This document shows positions 16,001-22,948 of a stretch of 64,000 nucleotides of DNA, in pieces (the stretch's first letter is position 1; each line of letters opens with the position of its first letter). Made by a program: the position numbers and the translations under genes. The stretch spans positions 1 to 64,000 of the forward strand of contig NZ_AP025344.1 of NCBI RefSeq assembly GCF_021654795.1. Reading direction: 5' to 3'. Origin of the DNA: Paenibacillus dendritiformis (GTDB lineage Bacteria; Bacillota; Bacilli; Paenibacillales; Paenibacillaceae). Under the pieces are notes generated by a model. The model had not been told where the DNA came from and made no database searches. It saw only the letters and a list, made by a program, of their open reading frames with translations.

Positions 16001-16294
16001 AACCTGGGCGGTACCAATGCTACTGTTTCGTATTTCAAGGACTCTCTTGGTTTTGTTCACATTCGCGGAACAGCGACTGCGGGCAGTGGCGAGGTTAGCG
16101 TCGTGTTGTTCCGTTTGCCTGTTGGATACCGACCATCGGCGGCCTACCGTTCACCAGTGATTAACTATACCGGCGCTGGAATCAGCATGGCAGACATAGC
16201 AATTGTGCCATCCGGTGATGTGGTAATAGAGACAGCGAGTGTTTCAAATAACTGGCTAGACCTTCATCTCGGACCATTCCTAGCAGAACAATAA
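13049..16294 (+). CDS. Large tail fibre/receptor-binding protein, 1081 aa
   Basis: Likely the host-recognition fibre. It starts MANRYCNLVGSKKISEDFQN, followed by the segment NHRHPNATDTTDGFMSAQDK and a second copy of the same idea at about residues 190-220 (HTEHGSDPIPNATAKEGGLM, SAEDKAEL), the pattern of phage fibre shaft modules. A coiled coil spans about residues 230-260. The rest is beta-rich with carbohydrate-binding-like segments, a short coiled coil near residue 970 and a C-terminal domain with RGTATAGSGEVSVVLFRLP typical of SP-beta/skin-element-type fibre tips. It overlaps the previous gene and is followed by GGAGG and the next gene. Confidence 0.8.
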   Translation: MANRYCNLVGSKKISEDFQNINVGFDKVQQDMDSKSSGNHRHPNATDTTDGFMSAQDKAKMDASTASATPGTLVQRDASGRLKAAAPSAKTDVARKAEVDTVQADLDAHKADAVVHVTAEDHEKLGSIEEGAEVNQPAFAKVNDIEASEKTDALTFKGGVGIKITTNPNTKEVTVTATGDSTPGAHGSSHTEHGSDPIPNATAKEGGLMSAEDKAELEQIATEVPKQAAELKEHDKQLQEHAAELEDHEQRIDGMETGLADAPDKPLELRPGLQIVESEQDTPFRMGEVKGRTLVNLLGRDGNFDYRTSPLFTFFGTGEIIPASTPVGTKVQKIVCNRTDTAHFGARYELDIDRSKHYVAVAYLDNISCDEPVYFSFAEWKSTGYYTIRKSGNVKKGEGMQYRYIDISPDRLETQEKLVFYFRGEGTAGAEFRIGAFGLYEISQSEYEAIGKMKFAQVAERYPYVDSMTNVTNPYAIVTGGNLLPPFYDGWAYNVDNGSTFTATGPYTLTLEAKANNQQAYYDTPVVPNTTYSIGLGQGKYAVVGASAGNPVIVDWTAEAKTFNTGTETKVRVYLGNYQDGAGAFTFKNPILTIGSEPKPFTPQQRSTLAFETELAAHPIDGSNPDTLFMGDDGLPYVLENWGKITLTPNIFDDAVAHRHSNDYKQITLVLRKRDTTTLDATLAKFDGKLLSQDVVSDPLPKPDVFNVGQNEATGYIWLTIANTDSGWGPDYVPTQDEIRAYFLGWKMYDNIHPDNPHNGAGKAWIKITCRGTDGRWSSAPPDARLTTPVDPAGIDSNGRVYTPYRLQYLKAKPTVEPVRNYELGATLSTGSNMVEVGSGIVIRERANPVYGGAGYYYINTLSSIGNPFKHRTNKINMIYAGHNEAKSKWIVDGVDAYGNERAKCLPENFDPNAVYHVTYTMLDPTLAAPISGTVAANLRGTVSDLVQDVGDVQRRLSVVEMQKAEKDKASPQWIQATLLNGWRNLGGTNATVSYFKDSLGFVHIRGTATAGSGEVSVVLFRLPVGYRPSAAYRSPVINYTGAGISMADIAIVPSGDVVIETASVSNNWLDLHLGPFLAEQ

Positions 16295-16306
16295 GGAGGA
16301 CGCACA

Positions 16307-16876
16307 ATGAAAGAAGCATACATCACTGACCTATCCGGTCGCTACATCGAACCGACGCTCGTTGTGGACTCCGTGACGGGCGTTTTTGAACGGCGGGAAG
16401 ACGAACAGGAAACGGTACTCGTAGGTTACACGGTGGCCGTACCGATGCCTGATGGACTCTATCAGCCTATATTCGATGTCGAGGGCTACCGGGCGGCTCA
16501 AGAGGCTTATGAGGCGGCGCTCACCGAATACATGGCTGCACTGGCCGAGCATGACCCGGAGAGCGACGAGCCGCAGCCGGAGGCACCGAAGGCCGTGGAC
16601 GGGCCGAGATTCTGGCGAAACGGCCTTACTGACGAAGAAATCGAAGCGCTGAACCCGCCGCCACAGCCGTCACAGACCGATATGTTGGGCCAAGAACTGA
16701 CGCAAATGAAAATCAAGAATATCCAGCAGCAGAGCATCATTGATGGCCTGGGCCGTGAACTTACCGAATCACGCCTAGACAACATGCAGCAAAAGCAGAC
16801 GGTCGACAGCTTGGGCTCGGAGCTGACGAAGGCAAAATTGGAAATTATCCAGCTTAAAGGGGGACAATCAGTATGA
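16307..16876 (+). CDS. Phage tail-fibre-associated protein with heptad repeats, 189 aa
   Basis: The gene follows the fibre gene after 12 bases. The first 120 residues have repeated short strands (YITDLSGRYIEPTLVVDSV, VAVPMPDGLYQPIF) and an acidic Pro-rich loop; residues 125-185 form a coiled coil made of three similar units (MLGQELTQMKIKNIQQQSI, GLGRELTESRLDNMQQ, SLGSELTKAKLEIIQ), each about 20 residues. Such proteins occur just before XkdX-like genes in Bacillus-type phages and may trimerise on the fibre. The stop overlaps the next start by ATGA. Confidence 0.65.
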   Translation: MKEAYITDLSGRYIEPTLVVDSVTGVFERREDEQETVLVGYTVAVPMPDGLYQPIFDVEGYRAAQEAYEAALTEYMAALAEHDPESDEPQPEAPKAVDGPRFWRNGLTDEEIEALNPPPQPSQTDMLGQELTQMKIKNIQQQSIIDGLGRELTESRLDNMQQKQTVDSLGSELTKAKLEIIQLKGGQSV

Positions 16877-17022
16877 ATTTCTGGAAGTTGGCATTTGATT
16901 GTAAGTGGATCGACGCAGATGGATTGTGTCTGGCCGTGAAGACGGAGGCAAACCCGTTTGGCGAAATTACGCCACAGGAGTACGAAAAGATTACCGGCCA
17001 GGAATTTCCGGTAAAAGAGTAG
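16873..17022 (+). CDS. XkdX-like small phage protein, 49 aa
   Basis: Begins MNFWKLAFDCKWIDADG and ends FGEITPQEYEKITGQEFPV. The N-x-W-K-x-A-F/Y-x-W block and the G-E-I-T-P-x-x-Y-x-x-I-T-G block are the hallmarks of the XkdX family found after tail fibre genes in PBSX-type and related phages. The ATG overlaps the preceding stop (ATGA). Function in the family is unknown. A strong terminator follows. Confidence 0.85.
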   Translation: MNFWKLAFDCKWIDADGLCLAVKTEANPFGEITPQEYEKITGQEFPVKE

Positions 17023-17055
17023 GCGCCAAGCCATAGAGCACGGTGCTATTTTTAT

Positions 17056-17085
17056 GCCCTCACGGCAGCGTGGGGGCTATTTTAA
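17056..17085 (+). terminator. Intrinsic terminator between tail and lysis genes
   Basis: A 9-bp stem (GCCCTCACG with CGTGGGGGC, one T-G pair) and GCAG loop are followed by TATTTTAATT. It separates the tail module from holin-lysin. Confidence 0.8.
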
Positions 17086-17101
17086 TTGAGGGGGAATTTA
17101 G

Positions 17102-17521
17102 GTGGAACGTTTGGACTTGTTTTTAAAAACGCTATTTGCTGCTACTGGCGGCGCTGCCTCATTTTTGTTCGGCGGCTGGCCGGTGTTGCTGCAAGTGCTG
17201 CTGATTATCGTCGCGATTGATTACGTGACGGGCGTGATGGCGGCCGGGGCCGAGGGGCGGCTGCGCAGCAGCATCGGGCTGATCGGCATTGCCCGCAAGG
17301 TGTTTATATTTTTCGTCGTGGCGGTAGCGCATCAGGTGGACAGCGTGCTAGGGGATCAACACATGTTGAGAGATGCAACGATTTTTTTCTATTTGGCCAA
17401 TGAGCTGCTGTCGATCATTGAGAATGGCGGCCGCCTGGGCGTGCCGCTGCCGCCGGTCATTAAGCAGGCGGTCGAGGTGCTGCGCGGCAAGGGAGGGGTT
17501 AACGATGACAATCGAAATTAA
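17102..17521 (+). CDS. Phage holin (holin family 4 / TcdE-like), 139 aa
   Basis: GTG start with GAGGGGGA in front. The protein has the layout of phage holin family 4: a short N-terminus, a first hydrophobic helix at about 12-45 containing LLQVLLIIVAIDYVTGVMAA (the D-Y-x-T-G motif is the family mark), a second at about 62-80 (IARKVFIFFVVAVAHQVD), and a third at about 90-105 (IFFYLANELLSIIENGG). It opens the membrane at the end of the lytic cycle. The endolysin ATG lies inside its 3' end, so the two are translated together. Confidence 0.92.
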   Translation: MERLDLFLKTLFAATGGAASFLFGGWPVLLQVLLIIVAIDYVTGVMAAGAEGRLRSSIGLIGIARKVFIFFVVAVAHQVDSVLGDQHMLRDATIFFYLANELLSIIENGGRLGVPLPPVIKQAVEVLRGKGGVNDDNRN

Positions 17522-18167
17522 GCAGCGGCTGCTGCCTGACGGTCGGCCAAACAAGCCGAGCCGGTCGATGAAGCCGCAATATATTACCGTGCACAATACG
17601 GACAATAGCGCCCCCGGGGCCACGGCGGAAGCACACAGCCGGTATATTTTGAACGGCAGCGCCGGGGCGAAGAAAAGCTGGCACTACACGGTAGATGACC
17701 GTGAGATATACCAGAGTCTGCGGGATGATGAGCAGGGTTGGCACGCCGGAGACGGCAACGGTCCCGGCAATGCATCGTCCATTGGCATTGAGGTTTGCAT
17801 GTATCAGGGTATGGATGAACCGAAGGCATGGCAGCGGGCGGCGGAGCTGGTCGCGCTGCTGTGCAAACGGCATGGCATACCGATCAGCTGTGTTGTGCCG
17901 CACCGGCACTGGAGCGGGAAGGCATGTCCGTCTCGGATACTGCCGAGATGGTCGGAGTTTGTGAAGATGATCGAAAAGGAGATGAGCACATTGGAAAAAC
18001 CGAAGCAGCCGGACTATGCCGGCCATTGGGCCGAAGCGTCGATCCGTAGAGTCATGGGCGCCGGAATAATGAATGGTCGAGGGAATGGATTCGCGCCGAA
18101 TGAGCCGATTACGCGAGCAGAGATTGCCGTTGTAGCCGATCGGCTCTTGAAGGAGATGGGGGAATAG
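17505..18167 (+). CDS. Endolysin: N-acetylmuramoyl-L-alanine amidase with SLH domain, 220 aa
   Basis: Start ATG 17505 overlaps the holin end and has GGGAGGGG 6 bases upstream. Residues about 20-150 form an Amidase_2 (T7 lysozyme/CwlA-type) domain; the probable zinc ligands are H30 (in TVHNTDN), H133 and C141 (VPHRHWSGKACPSR), with the 8-residue spacing seen in this family. It cuts the bond between MurNAc and the stem peptide. Residues about 170-216 are one S-layer homology domain (YAGHWAEASIRRVMGAGIMN, NEPITRAEIAVVADRL), which would anchor the enzyme on pyruvylated cell-wall polymer. It lacks the LysM or SH3 repeats often seen in such lysins. Confidence 0.93.
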   Translation: MTIEIKQRLLPDGRPNKPSRSMKPQYITVHNTDNSAPGATAEAHSRYILNGSAGAKKSWHYTVDDREIYQSLRDDEQGWHAGDGNGPGNASSIGIEVCMYQGMDEPKAWQRAAELVALLCKRHGIPISCVVPHRHWSGKACPSRILPRWSEFVKMIEKEMSTLEKPKQPDYAGHWAEASIRRVMGAGIMNGRGNGFAPNEPITRAEIAVVADRLLKEMGE

Positions 18168-18205
18168 GCTATAGTAAGAATAAATCCGGAAGCACCGGTG
18201 AAGAG

Positions 18206-18245
18206 GAGCTCTGCTGGCATTGTGCTGGCGGGGCTCTTTTTTTTT
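18206..18245 (+). terminator. Strong intrinsic terminator after endolysin
   Basis: A 13-bp stem with several G-T pairs (5' arm from 18206, 3' arm ending 18236) is followed by nine T residues. It ends the phage late operon. Confidence 0.9.
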
Positions 18246-18270
18246 GTTGCGACGCGTTTGGAAAAAGATG

Positions 18271-18297
18271 AGCCCCGGCATTATGCCAGGGCTTTTC
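18271..18297. terminator. Second hairpin at prophage right end
   Basis: AGCCCCGGC pairs with GCCAGGGCT (one mismatch) around TTAT and is followed by TTTTCC. On the other strand it is also preceded by A residues, so it may work in both directions. Confidence 0.6.
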
Positions 18298-18300
18298 CTT

Positions 18301-18445
18301 TACCCACATTGTACCCACAATAGCATGAGTTAACATTGCTCTGCGATGCCTAACCTTGCATACCTGAAAATCAAGGTTTTCCGCGCCGTTACAGCATTTT
18401 TGCAAACCGTCCTCATCGTTGCTCGTCCCTGCTTACCCAGTCCCG
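18301..18445. other. Probable prophage right attachment region (attR)
   Basis: The region lies between the last phage terminator and a truncated host gene. It contains the direct repeat ACCCACA twice (18302-18308 and 18313-18319; an 11-base period), as is common for integrase arm sites, and an inverted repeat AACCTTG (18352) / CAAGGTT (18372). The exact core cannot be fixed because the left junction is outside the window. The integrase type is therefore unknown. Confidence 0.5.
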
Positions 18446-18544
18446 AATTTTATCCGCAAATTCAAGAAAGAAACCGGACATACGCCGGGACAATACCGGA
18501 AGCTGTACGGAACCGGGGGACATTCCTCCGAGATGGAGGAGTAA
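18422..18544 (+). pseudogene. 3' remnant of an AraC-family regulator gene split by the prophage
   Basis: Read in the frame of 18446, the DNA encodes NFIRKFKKETGHTPGQYRKL and a short tail before TAA at 18542-18544. This is the last helix-turn-helix and C-terminal signature of AraC-family regulators and matches 17 of 21 residues with the end of the intact AraC-type gene at 40180-42525 (NFIRTFKKTTGTTPGQYRK). Upstream of about 18440 the similarity stops and an in-frame stop occurs at 18365. A perfect terminator follows at 18555. The rest of the gene is expected left of the prophage. The original gene likely governed the ABC operon at 18888. Confidence 0.75.
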
Positions 18545-18554
18545 CGATGAAGAA

Positions 18555-18597
18555 GGCAGGCATTTTCTCCGCAGGGAGAGGGTGTCTGCCGTTTTTT
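18555..18597 (+). terminator. Terminator of the split AraC gene
   Basis: A stem of about 16 pairs (GGCAGGCATTTTCTCC with GGGAGAGGGTGTCTGCC, several G-T pairs) with a short loop is followed by TTTTTT. It supports that the remnant was the end of a real transcription unit. Confidence 0.85.
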
Positions 18598-18758
18598 ATG
18601 CGATGCAAGGGGATGTGTCGATTTTGCGATGCAAGCGTTCACATCAAAAATGGCCTATTTTCTCCTGTCAGGCGAATCCGAAATGACAGCGCTTTATAAG
18701 GGAAACGCTTCTTATTGACAGGCGAAGATGTAGAAGTTGACCGTTCGGAATCGACATA

Positions 18759-18788
18759 TTTACGGGCAGAAGGCCCGATGGCTACAAT
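18759..18788 (+). promoter_or_regulatory. Possible promoter of the first sugar ABC operon
   Basis: TTTACG and TACAAT with 18 bases between them lie 100 bases upstream of the permease gene at 18888, just before a cre-like site. The match is moderate. Confidence 0.45.
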
Positions 18789-18791
18789 TTG

Positions 18792-18805
18792 TGTAAGCGT
18801 TAGCA
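18792..18805 (+). promoter_or_regulatory. cre-like site (CcpA) at ABC operon 1
   Basis: TGTAAGCGTTAGCA agrees with the B. subtilis cre consensus TGWAANCGNTNWCA at all but one position. It overlaps the expected transcription start of the promoter at 18759-18788, a position typical of carbon catabolite repression. Confidence 0.6.
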
Positions 18806-18887
18806 AGGCGCGAGACAGCCAAGCTGACCGCGCAACCTATAGACATCAAGACGATTGCCTATCATTTGAGAGGAGGGAGTGGAGACG

Positions 18888-19844
18888 ATGCAAGGAAACG
18901 CAGAAAGCGCTCTTACGATGAACATGCCGGCCGCGAAAAAGAAATCGGTATGGAAGCGCATGGCGCAAACATGGGAATTGTATCTTTTTATCGCCCCTGC
19001 ATTTCTTTATTTTCTTATCTTCCACTACGGTCCCATGTACGGGATTCAGATCGCATTTAAAAACTTTATTCCCGCCAAGGGGATTACGGGAAGCCCTTGG
19101 GTAGGGTTTGATCATTTCGAGCGGTTTTTTAACTCCTATTATTTCTGGGATCTGCTGTGGAACACGCTTAGCATTAGCCTGTACGAGCTGGCCATCGGGT
19201 TTCCCCTTCCTATCATTCTGGCGCTGGCTTTCAATGAAGTCAAAGACGGCTTCTTCAAACGAACCGTGCAAACGGTTACGTACGCGCCGCATTTTATCTC
19301 CGTTGTCGTCATGGCGGGGATTATCATTACCTTCTTGTCGCCATCGACCGGGATTATCGTTCATATTATCGAATTTCTCGGCTTCGAGCCCGCCGCCTTC
19401 CTGACGGACCCGCGATGGTTCAAGACGGTCTATGTCCTGTCGGGCGTATGGCAGAGCACCGGGTGGGGAACCATCATCTATCTGGCCGCGCTCTCCGGCG
19501 TCGATCCGCAGCTTCACGAGGCGGCGATCATGGATGGCGCAAGCCGCTGGCAGCGCATCTGGAATATCAATATTCCGACCATCGTGCCGACGATTACGAT
19601 TTTGCTGATTCTGAACATGGGCAGCATTCTCGGGGTGGGCTTCGAGAAAATCTTGCTCCTCCAGAACCCGCTCAACATGGAAGCGTCGGACGTCATCTCC
19701 ACCTTCGTCTATCGTTCGGGTCTGGTCGATGCCCAGTACAGCTTCTCCACCGCTGTCGGCTTGTTCAACTCGGTGGTTAACGCTATCTTGCTCATTACAG
19801 TCAACCAAATCGCGCGCCGTACAAGCGAAACGAGCTTGTGGTAG
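18888..19844 (+). CDS. Sugar ABC transporter permease, LplB type, 318 aa
   Basis: One of two inner-membrane subunits of an oligosaccharide importer. Six hydrophobic segments are visible from about residue 28 (WELYLFIAPAFLYFLIFHYG) to the C-terminus. The EAA loop that contacts the ATPase is present around residues 205-225 (LHEAAIMDGASRWQRIWNI), and the GWGTIIYLAALSGVDP block just before it is typical of LplB-type permeases. A GTG 9 bases upstream is also possible, but ATG 18888 is preferred. A LplC-type permease and a lipoprotein follow; no ATPase gene is present, so a shared MsmX-like ATPase is probable. Confidence 0.93.
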   Translation: MQGNAESALTMNMPAAKKKSVWKRMAQTWELYLFIAPAFLYFLIFHYGPMYGIQIAFKNFIPAKGITGSPWVGFDHFERFFNSYYFWDLLWNTLSISLYELAIGFPLPIILALAFNEVKDGFFKRTVQTVTYAPHFISVVVMAGIIITFLSPSTGIIVHIIEFLGFEPAAFLTDPRWFKTVYVLSGVWQSTGWGTIIYLAALSGVDPQLHEAAIMDGASRWQRIWNINIPTIVPTITILLILNMGSILGVGFEKILLLQNPLNMEASDVISTFVYRSGLVDAQYSFSTAVGLFNSVVNAILLITVNQIARRTSETSLW

Positions 19845-19860
19845 GAAGGAGGAGCAGCAG

Positions 19861-20772
19861 ATGGCTTCTGCCGTGAAAGAAACGAGAGCGGATAAAGTGT
19901 TTGTCTTCTGTAACTATATTTATCTGATACTGGCGTTCGTTATCGTCGCCTATCCGATTATCTATATCATCAGCGCATCTATCAGCGATCCGAAGCTGGT
20001 CAACTCGGGGGAAATGTGGTTGCTTCCGAAAGGGATTACGTTCGAAGGGTATGCGCGGGTCTTCGATAACGCCAAAATCTGGTCCGGGTATAAAAACACG
20101 ATTATTTATACGGTTGTCGGGACCTTGGTCAACCTTATCGTGACTTTGCCCGCAGCGTATGCCTTGAGCCGCAAAGACTTCGTCGGACGCAACTTCTTCA
20201 TGGGCATGTTCATGGTGACGATGTTCTTCGGCGGCGGGCTTGTTCCGGGTTACTTGCTCGTCAAAAAGCTGGGTCTAATCAACAGCATGTGGGCCCTGAT
20301 TCTGCCGGGCGCGGCATCGGTCTGGAATATTATCGTGGCGCGGACATTCTTCCAGTCCACGATACCGAACGAGCTTCAGGAGGCCGCACAGATTGACGGC
20401 TGCACCAATATGAGGCTGTTCATTCGCATCGTGCTCCCGCTGTCGGCGCCGATTATCGCGGTTATGGCGCTGTTCTACGGGGTAGGCCACTGGAACAGTT
20501 ACTTTGGAGCCTTGATTTATCTGAACGAGGAGGCGAAGTATCCGCTGCAGATGATTCTGCGCCAGATTCTCGTCCTGCAGGAAATGTCGGCCGAGACGAC
20601 CGGCGCGGCGGTCAACAGCTCGGTCGCCGCTGCGCTGAACAACAAGGCGGAGGTCGCTTCTCTCATCAAGTATGCCGTCATTATCGTGTCCACCTTGCCG
20701 GTCATTGTCGTCTATCCGTTCCTGCAGCGTTATTTCGTGCAAGGCGTCATGATTGGTTCCGTCAAAGGCTGA
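19861..20772 (+). CDS. Sugar ABC transporter permease, LplC type, 303 aa
   Basis: Partner of the permease at 18888, 16 bases downstream with GAAGGAGGAGCAG before ATG 19861. Six membrane segments are visible, beginning ICNYIYLILAFVIVAYPIIYI-like at residues 17-40. The EAA motif is around residues 175-195 (LQEAAQIDGCTNMRLFIRIV), and the end shows the family signature YPFLQRYFVQGVMIGSVKG. The in-frame frame extends further upstream into the previous gene but without a ribosome site. It should transport the same substrate as its neighbours. Confidence 0.93.
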   Translation: MASAVKETRADKVFVFCNYIYLILAFVIVAYPIIYIISASISDPKLVNSGEMWLLPKGITFEGYARVFDNAKIWSGYKNTIIYTVVGTLVNLIVTLPAAYALSRKDFVGRNFFMGMFMVTMFFGGGLVPGYLLVKKLGLINSMWALILPGAASVWNIIVARTFFQSTIPNELQEAAQIDGCTNMRLFIRIVLPLSAPIIAVMALFYGVGHWNSYFGALIYLNEEAKYPLQMILRQILVLQEMSAETTGAAVNSSVAAALNNKAEVASLIKYAVIIVSTLPVIVVYPFLQRYFVQGVMIGSVKG

Positions 20773-20893
20773 TGTTCGTCCCATCGGCCGTCCGCTTCAT
20801 CTTTATCGGATAATAACGAAGGCTTCCAGTCTTTGCTTATTATATGTGCTTCACCCGGTAACGTATAATGAACACAAAAGGGAGGATCTACGC

Positions 20894-22492
20894 ATGCAAA
20901 AGCTTAAAAAGACGTGGGCAATTCTTCTGTCCATGACGATGCTCTTCACCCTGCTTGCGGCTTGCGGCTCTTCGGACAAGCCTGCGGCAGAAGGCAACAG
21001 CGGCAACAGCGAATCCGCAAGCGAGGTCAGCAAGGAAGGCTTCCCGATCGTCAACGAGCCGATTACGTTGACGATGATGGGACAAGACGTCGGGATTCAG
21101 AACTGGCAGGATATGGCCTTCTTCAAGGAGATGGAGAAGAAGACAAACATCAAGTTCGAGTTCCGCAATGCGCCGGCTGATAGCTTCGATACAAAGAGAA
21201 ACCTCGTGTTCGCGAGCGGAGACTATCCAGACGTGTTCTTCTCCGGACAGCTCCAAGCTTCCGATGAAGTCAATTACGGCGGTCAAGGCGTGCTCATCCC
21301 GCTGGAAGGCTTGATTGAAGAGTACGCTCCGAACCTGAAGAAAATTCTTGACGAAAATCCGGATATCCGCAAATCGATTACAACGCCGGATGGACATATT
21401 TATTCCCTGCCGAACATCGACCTCGATGCCGGATGGTACCGCGGACCGTTGTGGTACAACGGCAAGTTTTTGAAAGCGCTTGGCATGGAAGTTCCTAAAA
21501 CGGTCGATGAGCTGTACACCTATCTGAAGCGCGTCAAAGAGGAAGATCCGAACGGCAACGGCAAGCAAGACGAGATTCCGCTCGCTTCCGTCAAGCTGGA
21601 CGATATCCGCATGTGGCTGCTTGGCACATGGGGCATTTACAACGAAGTTATCTATTCCGATACCCAGGACAAAGTTCACTATACGCCAATGGAGCCAGGC
21701 TACAAGGAGTACTTGACGTTCCTGAACAAGCTGTGGACCGAAGGCTTGCTCGACAAAGAAACGTTCTCGCAAACCGACGAGCAGAAAAAAGCGAAAGGGA
21801 AGAACAACCAGATCGGCCTCTTCTCTGACTATCATGCTTACTTCACGCTCGGCGGCGAGCCAAGCATGGATGATCCGATGTACCGTCCGGTCGACAGCGA
21901 CGTGAAGGCTGTAGCCGCGAAGCATCCGGGTCTGGCGAAAGGCGCGTTTGCGATTACGAACAAGAACCAGCATCCGGAAGCAACGATGCGTTGGGTTGAC
22001 TATCTGTACTCGACGGAAGGCGCCGAGCTGCTCAGCAACGGTCCGGAAGGCATTCTGTGGGAGTACGTGAATAAGGAAGACCATACGAAGAAATGGCTGG
22101 ATGTGCCTGGCGGCGGCGACCGCGAAGAGTATCGCGCGACGCTGACTCCGGACTATGGCGTCGTCGTTCCGAAGATTACGAACGAAGACACGAAGCGCGG
22201 CTTCTCCGGCGAATTCGACGCATGGCTGAAGAAAGAAACCGAGGAAAAGATCCTTCCTGTCGCGAAGGTTCCGTTCCCGAGCGTATACTTGTCGCAAGAC
22301 GAGCAAGCGGAAGTATCCAGCATCCGTTCCGACCTGGATACGTATGTGAAGCAAATGGAAGCGAAATTCGTAACCGGCCAGGAGCCGTTGACGAACTGGG
22401 ATAAATATCTCGAGACTTGCAAAAAGATGGGCGGCGACCGCATCGTAGAAATCTATCAAGCGGCATACGACCGTTGGAACACAGGGAAATAA
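20894..22492 (+). CDS. Extracellular sugar-binding lipoprotein, LplA type, 532 aa
   Basis: Start ATG 20894 follows GGGAGGATC. Residues 1-23 form a lipoprotein signal with lipobox LLAAC (lipid on Cys about 22), then a Ser/Gly-rich linker. The mature protein has the large two-lobe layout of LplA/YtcQ-like binding proteins (ITLTMMGQDVGIQNWQDMAF at the start of lobe 1, ANLKKILDENPDIR-like and ANGNGKQDEIPLA-like calcium loop near residue 215, RWVDYLYSTEGAEL in lobe 2). It captures oligosaccharides for the two permeases upstream. The substrate cannot be read from sequence. A strong terminator follows. Confidence 0.92.
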   Translation: MQKLKKTWAILLSMTMLFTLLAACGSSDKPAAEGNSGNSESASEVSKEGFPIVNEPITLTMMGQDVGIQNWQDMAFFKEMEKKTNIKFEFRNAPADSFDTKRNLVFASGDYPDVFFSGQLQASDEVNYGGQGVLIPLEGLIEEYAPNLKKILDENPDIRKSITTPDGHIYSLPNIDLDAGWYRGPLWYNGKFLKALGMEVPKTVDELYTYLKRVKEEDPNGNGKQDEIPLASVKLDDIRMWLLGTWGIYNEVIYSDTQDKVHYTPMEPGYKEYLTFLNKLWTEGLLDKETFSQTDEQKKAKGKNNQIGLFSDYHAYFTLGGEPSMDDPMYRPVDSDVKAVAAKHPGLAKGAFAITNKNQHPEATMRWVDYLYSTEGAELLSNGPEGILWEYVNKEDHTKKWLDVPGGGDREEYRATLTPDYGVVVPKITNEDTKRGFSGEFDAWLKKETEEKILPVAKVPFPSVYLSQDEQAEVSSIRSDLDTYVKQMEAKFVTGQEPLTNWDKYLETCKKMGGDRIVEIYQAAYDRWNTGK

Positions 22493-22505
22493 ACCGTAAT
22501 GCCAA

Positions 22506-22546
22506 GAACCCCGGGGGGTGAATGCCTCCGGGGTTCCTTTTCTTTT
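22506..22546 (+). terminator. Terminator of ABC operon 1
   Basis: GAACCCCGG pairs with CCGGGGTTC around an inner loop (22506-22536), followed by CTTTTCTTTT. Confidence 0.88.
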
Positions 22547-22774
22547 CGTTTATTTTTGGAACCGTGCTCATTTTTATCTAATTTTAAGGTTCGGTTCAGT
22601 TTTCTTTAATGTAGCCATTGTATTCTGATTATGGACCGAATGACAGATGAGTTCTTGCAAAGGAGGGTTGCCCTGCATCGATTGAACCTTGGACAGCCGG
22701 ATTCCATCCGTTGAACAAGGACATCCGTTTCATCTTTCTCATGGTTTACAGTTTACCCCTAGAACATAATATAG
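22547..22774. other. Intergenic stretch without recognised gene
   Basis: The segment is AT-rich at its left. A 27-codon ORF (22631-22714) contains an internal AGGAGG and lacks an upstream ribosome site, so it was not called. A terminator without an obvious upstream gene follows at 22775, so a small RNA ending there is possible, but I see no clear promoter. Confidence 0.4.
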
Positions 22775-22804
22775 GCCGCATCGCTTGCGATGCGGCTCTT
22801 TTTT
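22775..22804 (+). terminator. Orphan intrinsic terminator
   Basis: A perfect 10-bp stem GCCGCATCGC/GCGATGCGGC with a TT loop is followed by seven T residues. No gene ends just upstream on this strand. Confidence 0.8.
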
Positions 22805-22903
22805 TAATCTAGGAAGGAAGGACGCCCGGGTGACAAATAAGGATGCTGGATGCGCCAGAACACTGGAGAGGCGCTGGAATGCCAAGAACTCTATCGTTGG
22901 ATA

Positions 22904-22912
22904 TGGTACAAT
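22904..22912 (+). promoter_or_regulatory. Extended -10 promoter of the acetyltransferase gene
   Basis: TGGTACAAT has the TGN extension directly before the -10 TACAAT, 37 bases upstream of the start at 22949. No convincing -35 is seen. Confidence 0.5.
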
Positions 22913-22948
22913 GAGGTCAATATCTCTGCCGGAAAAGGAAGGAAACCC

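Noticed and set aside
18390..18403. Single box-like sequence CAGCATTTTTGCAA near attR
   Set aside because: It fits the box consensus at 12 of 14 positions but has no partner boxes at 51, 61 or 50 bp, so chance is likely.
20888..22459. 523-codon open frame opposite the lipoprotein gene
   Set aside because: Same type of shadow; the plus-strand lipoprotein has a signal, lipobox and family motifs.
22631..22714. 27-codon ORF before the orphan terminator
   Set aside because: No ribosome site upstream and no evidence beyond the open frame.
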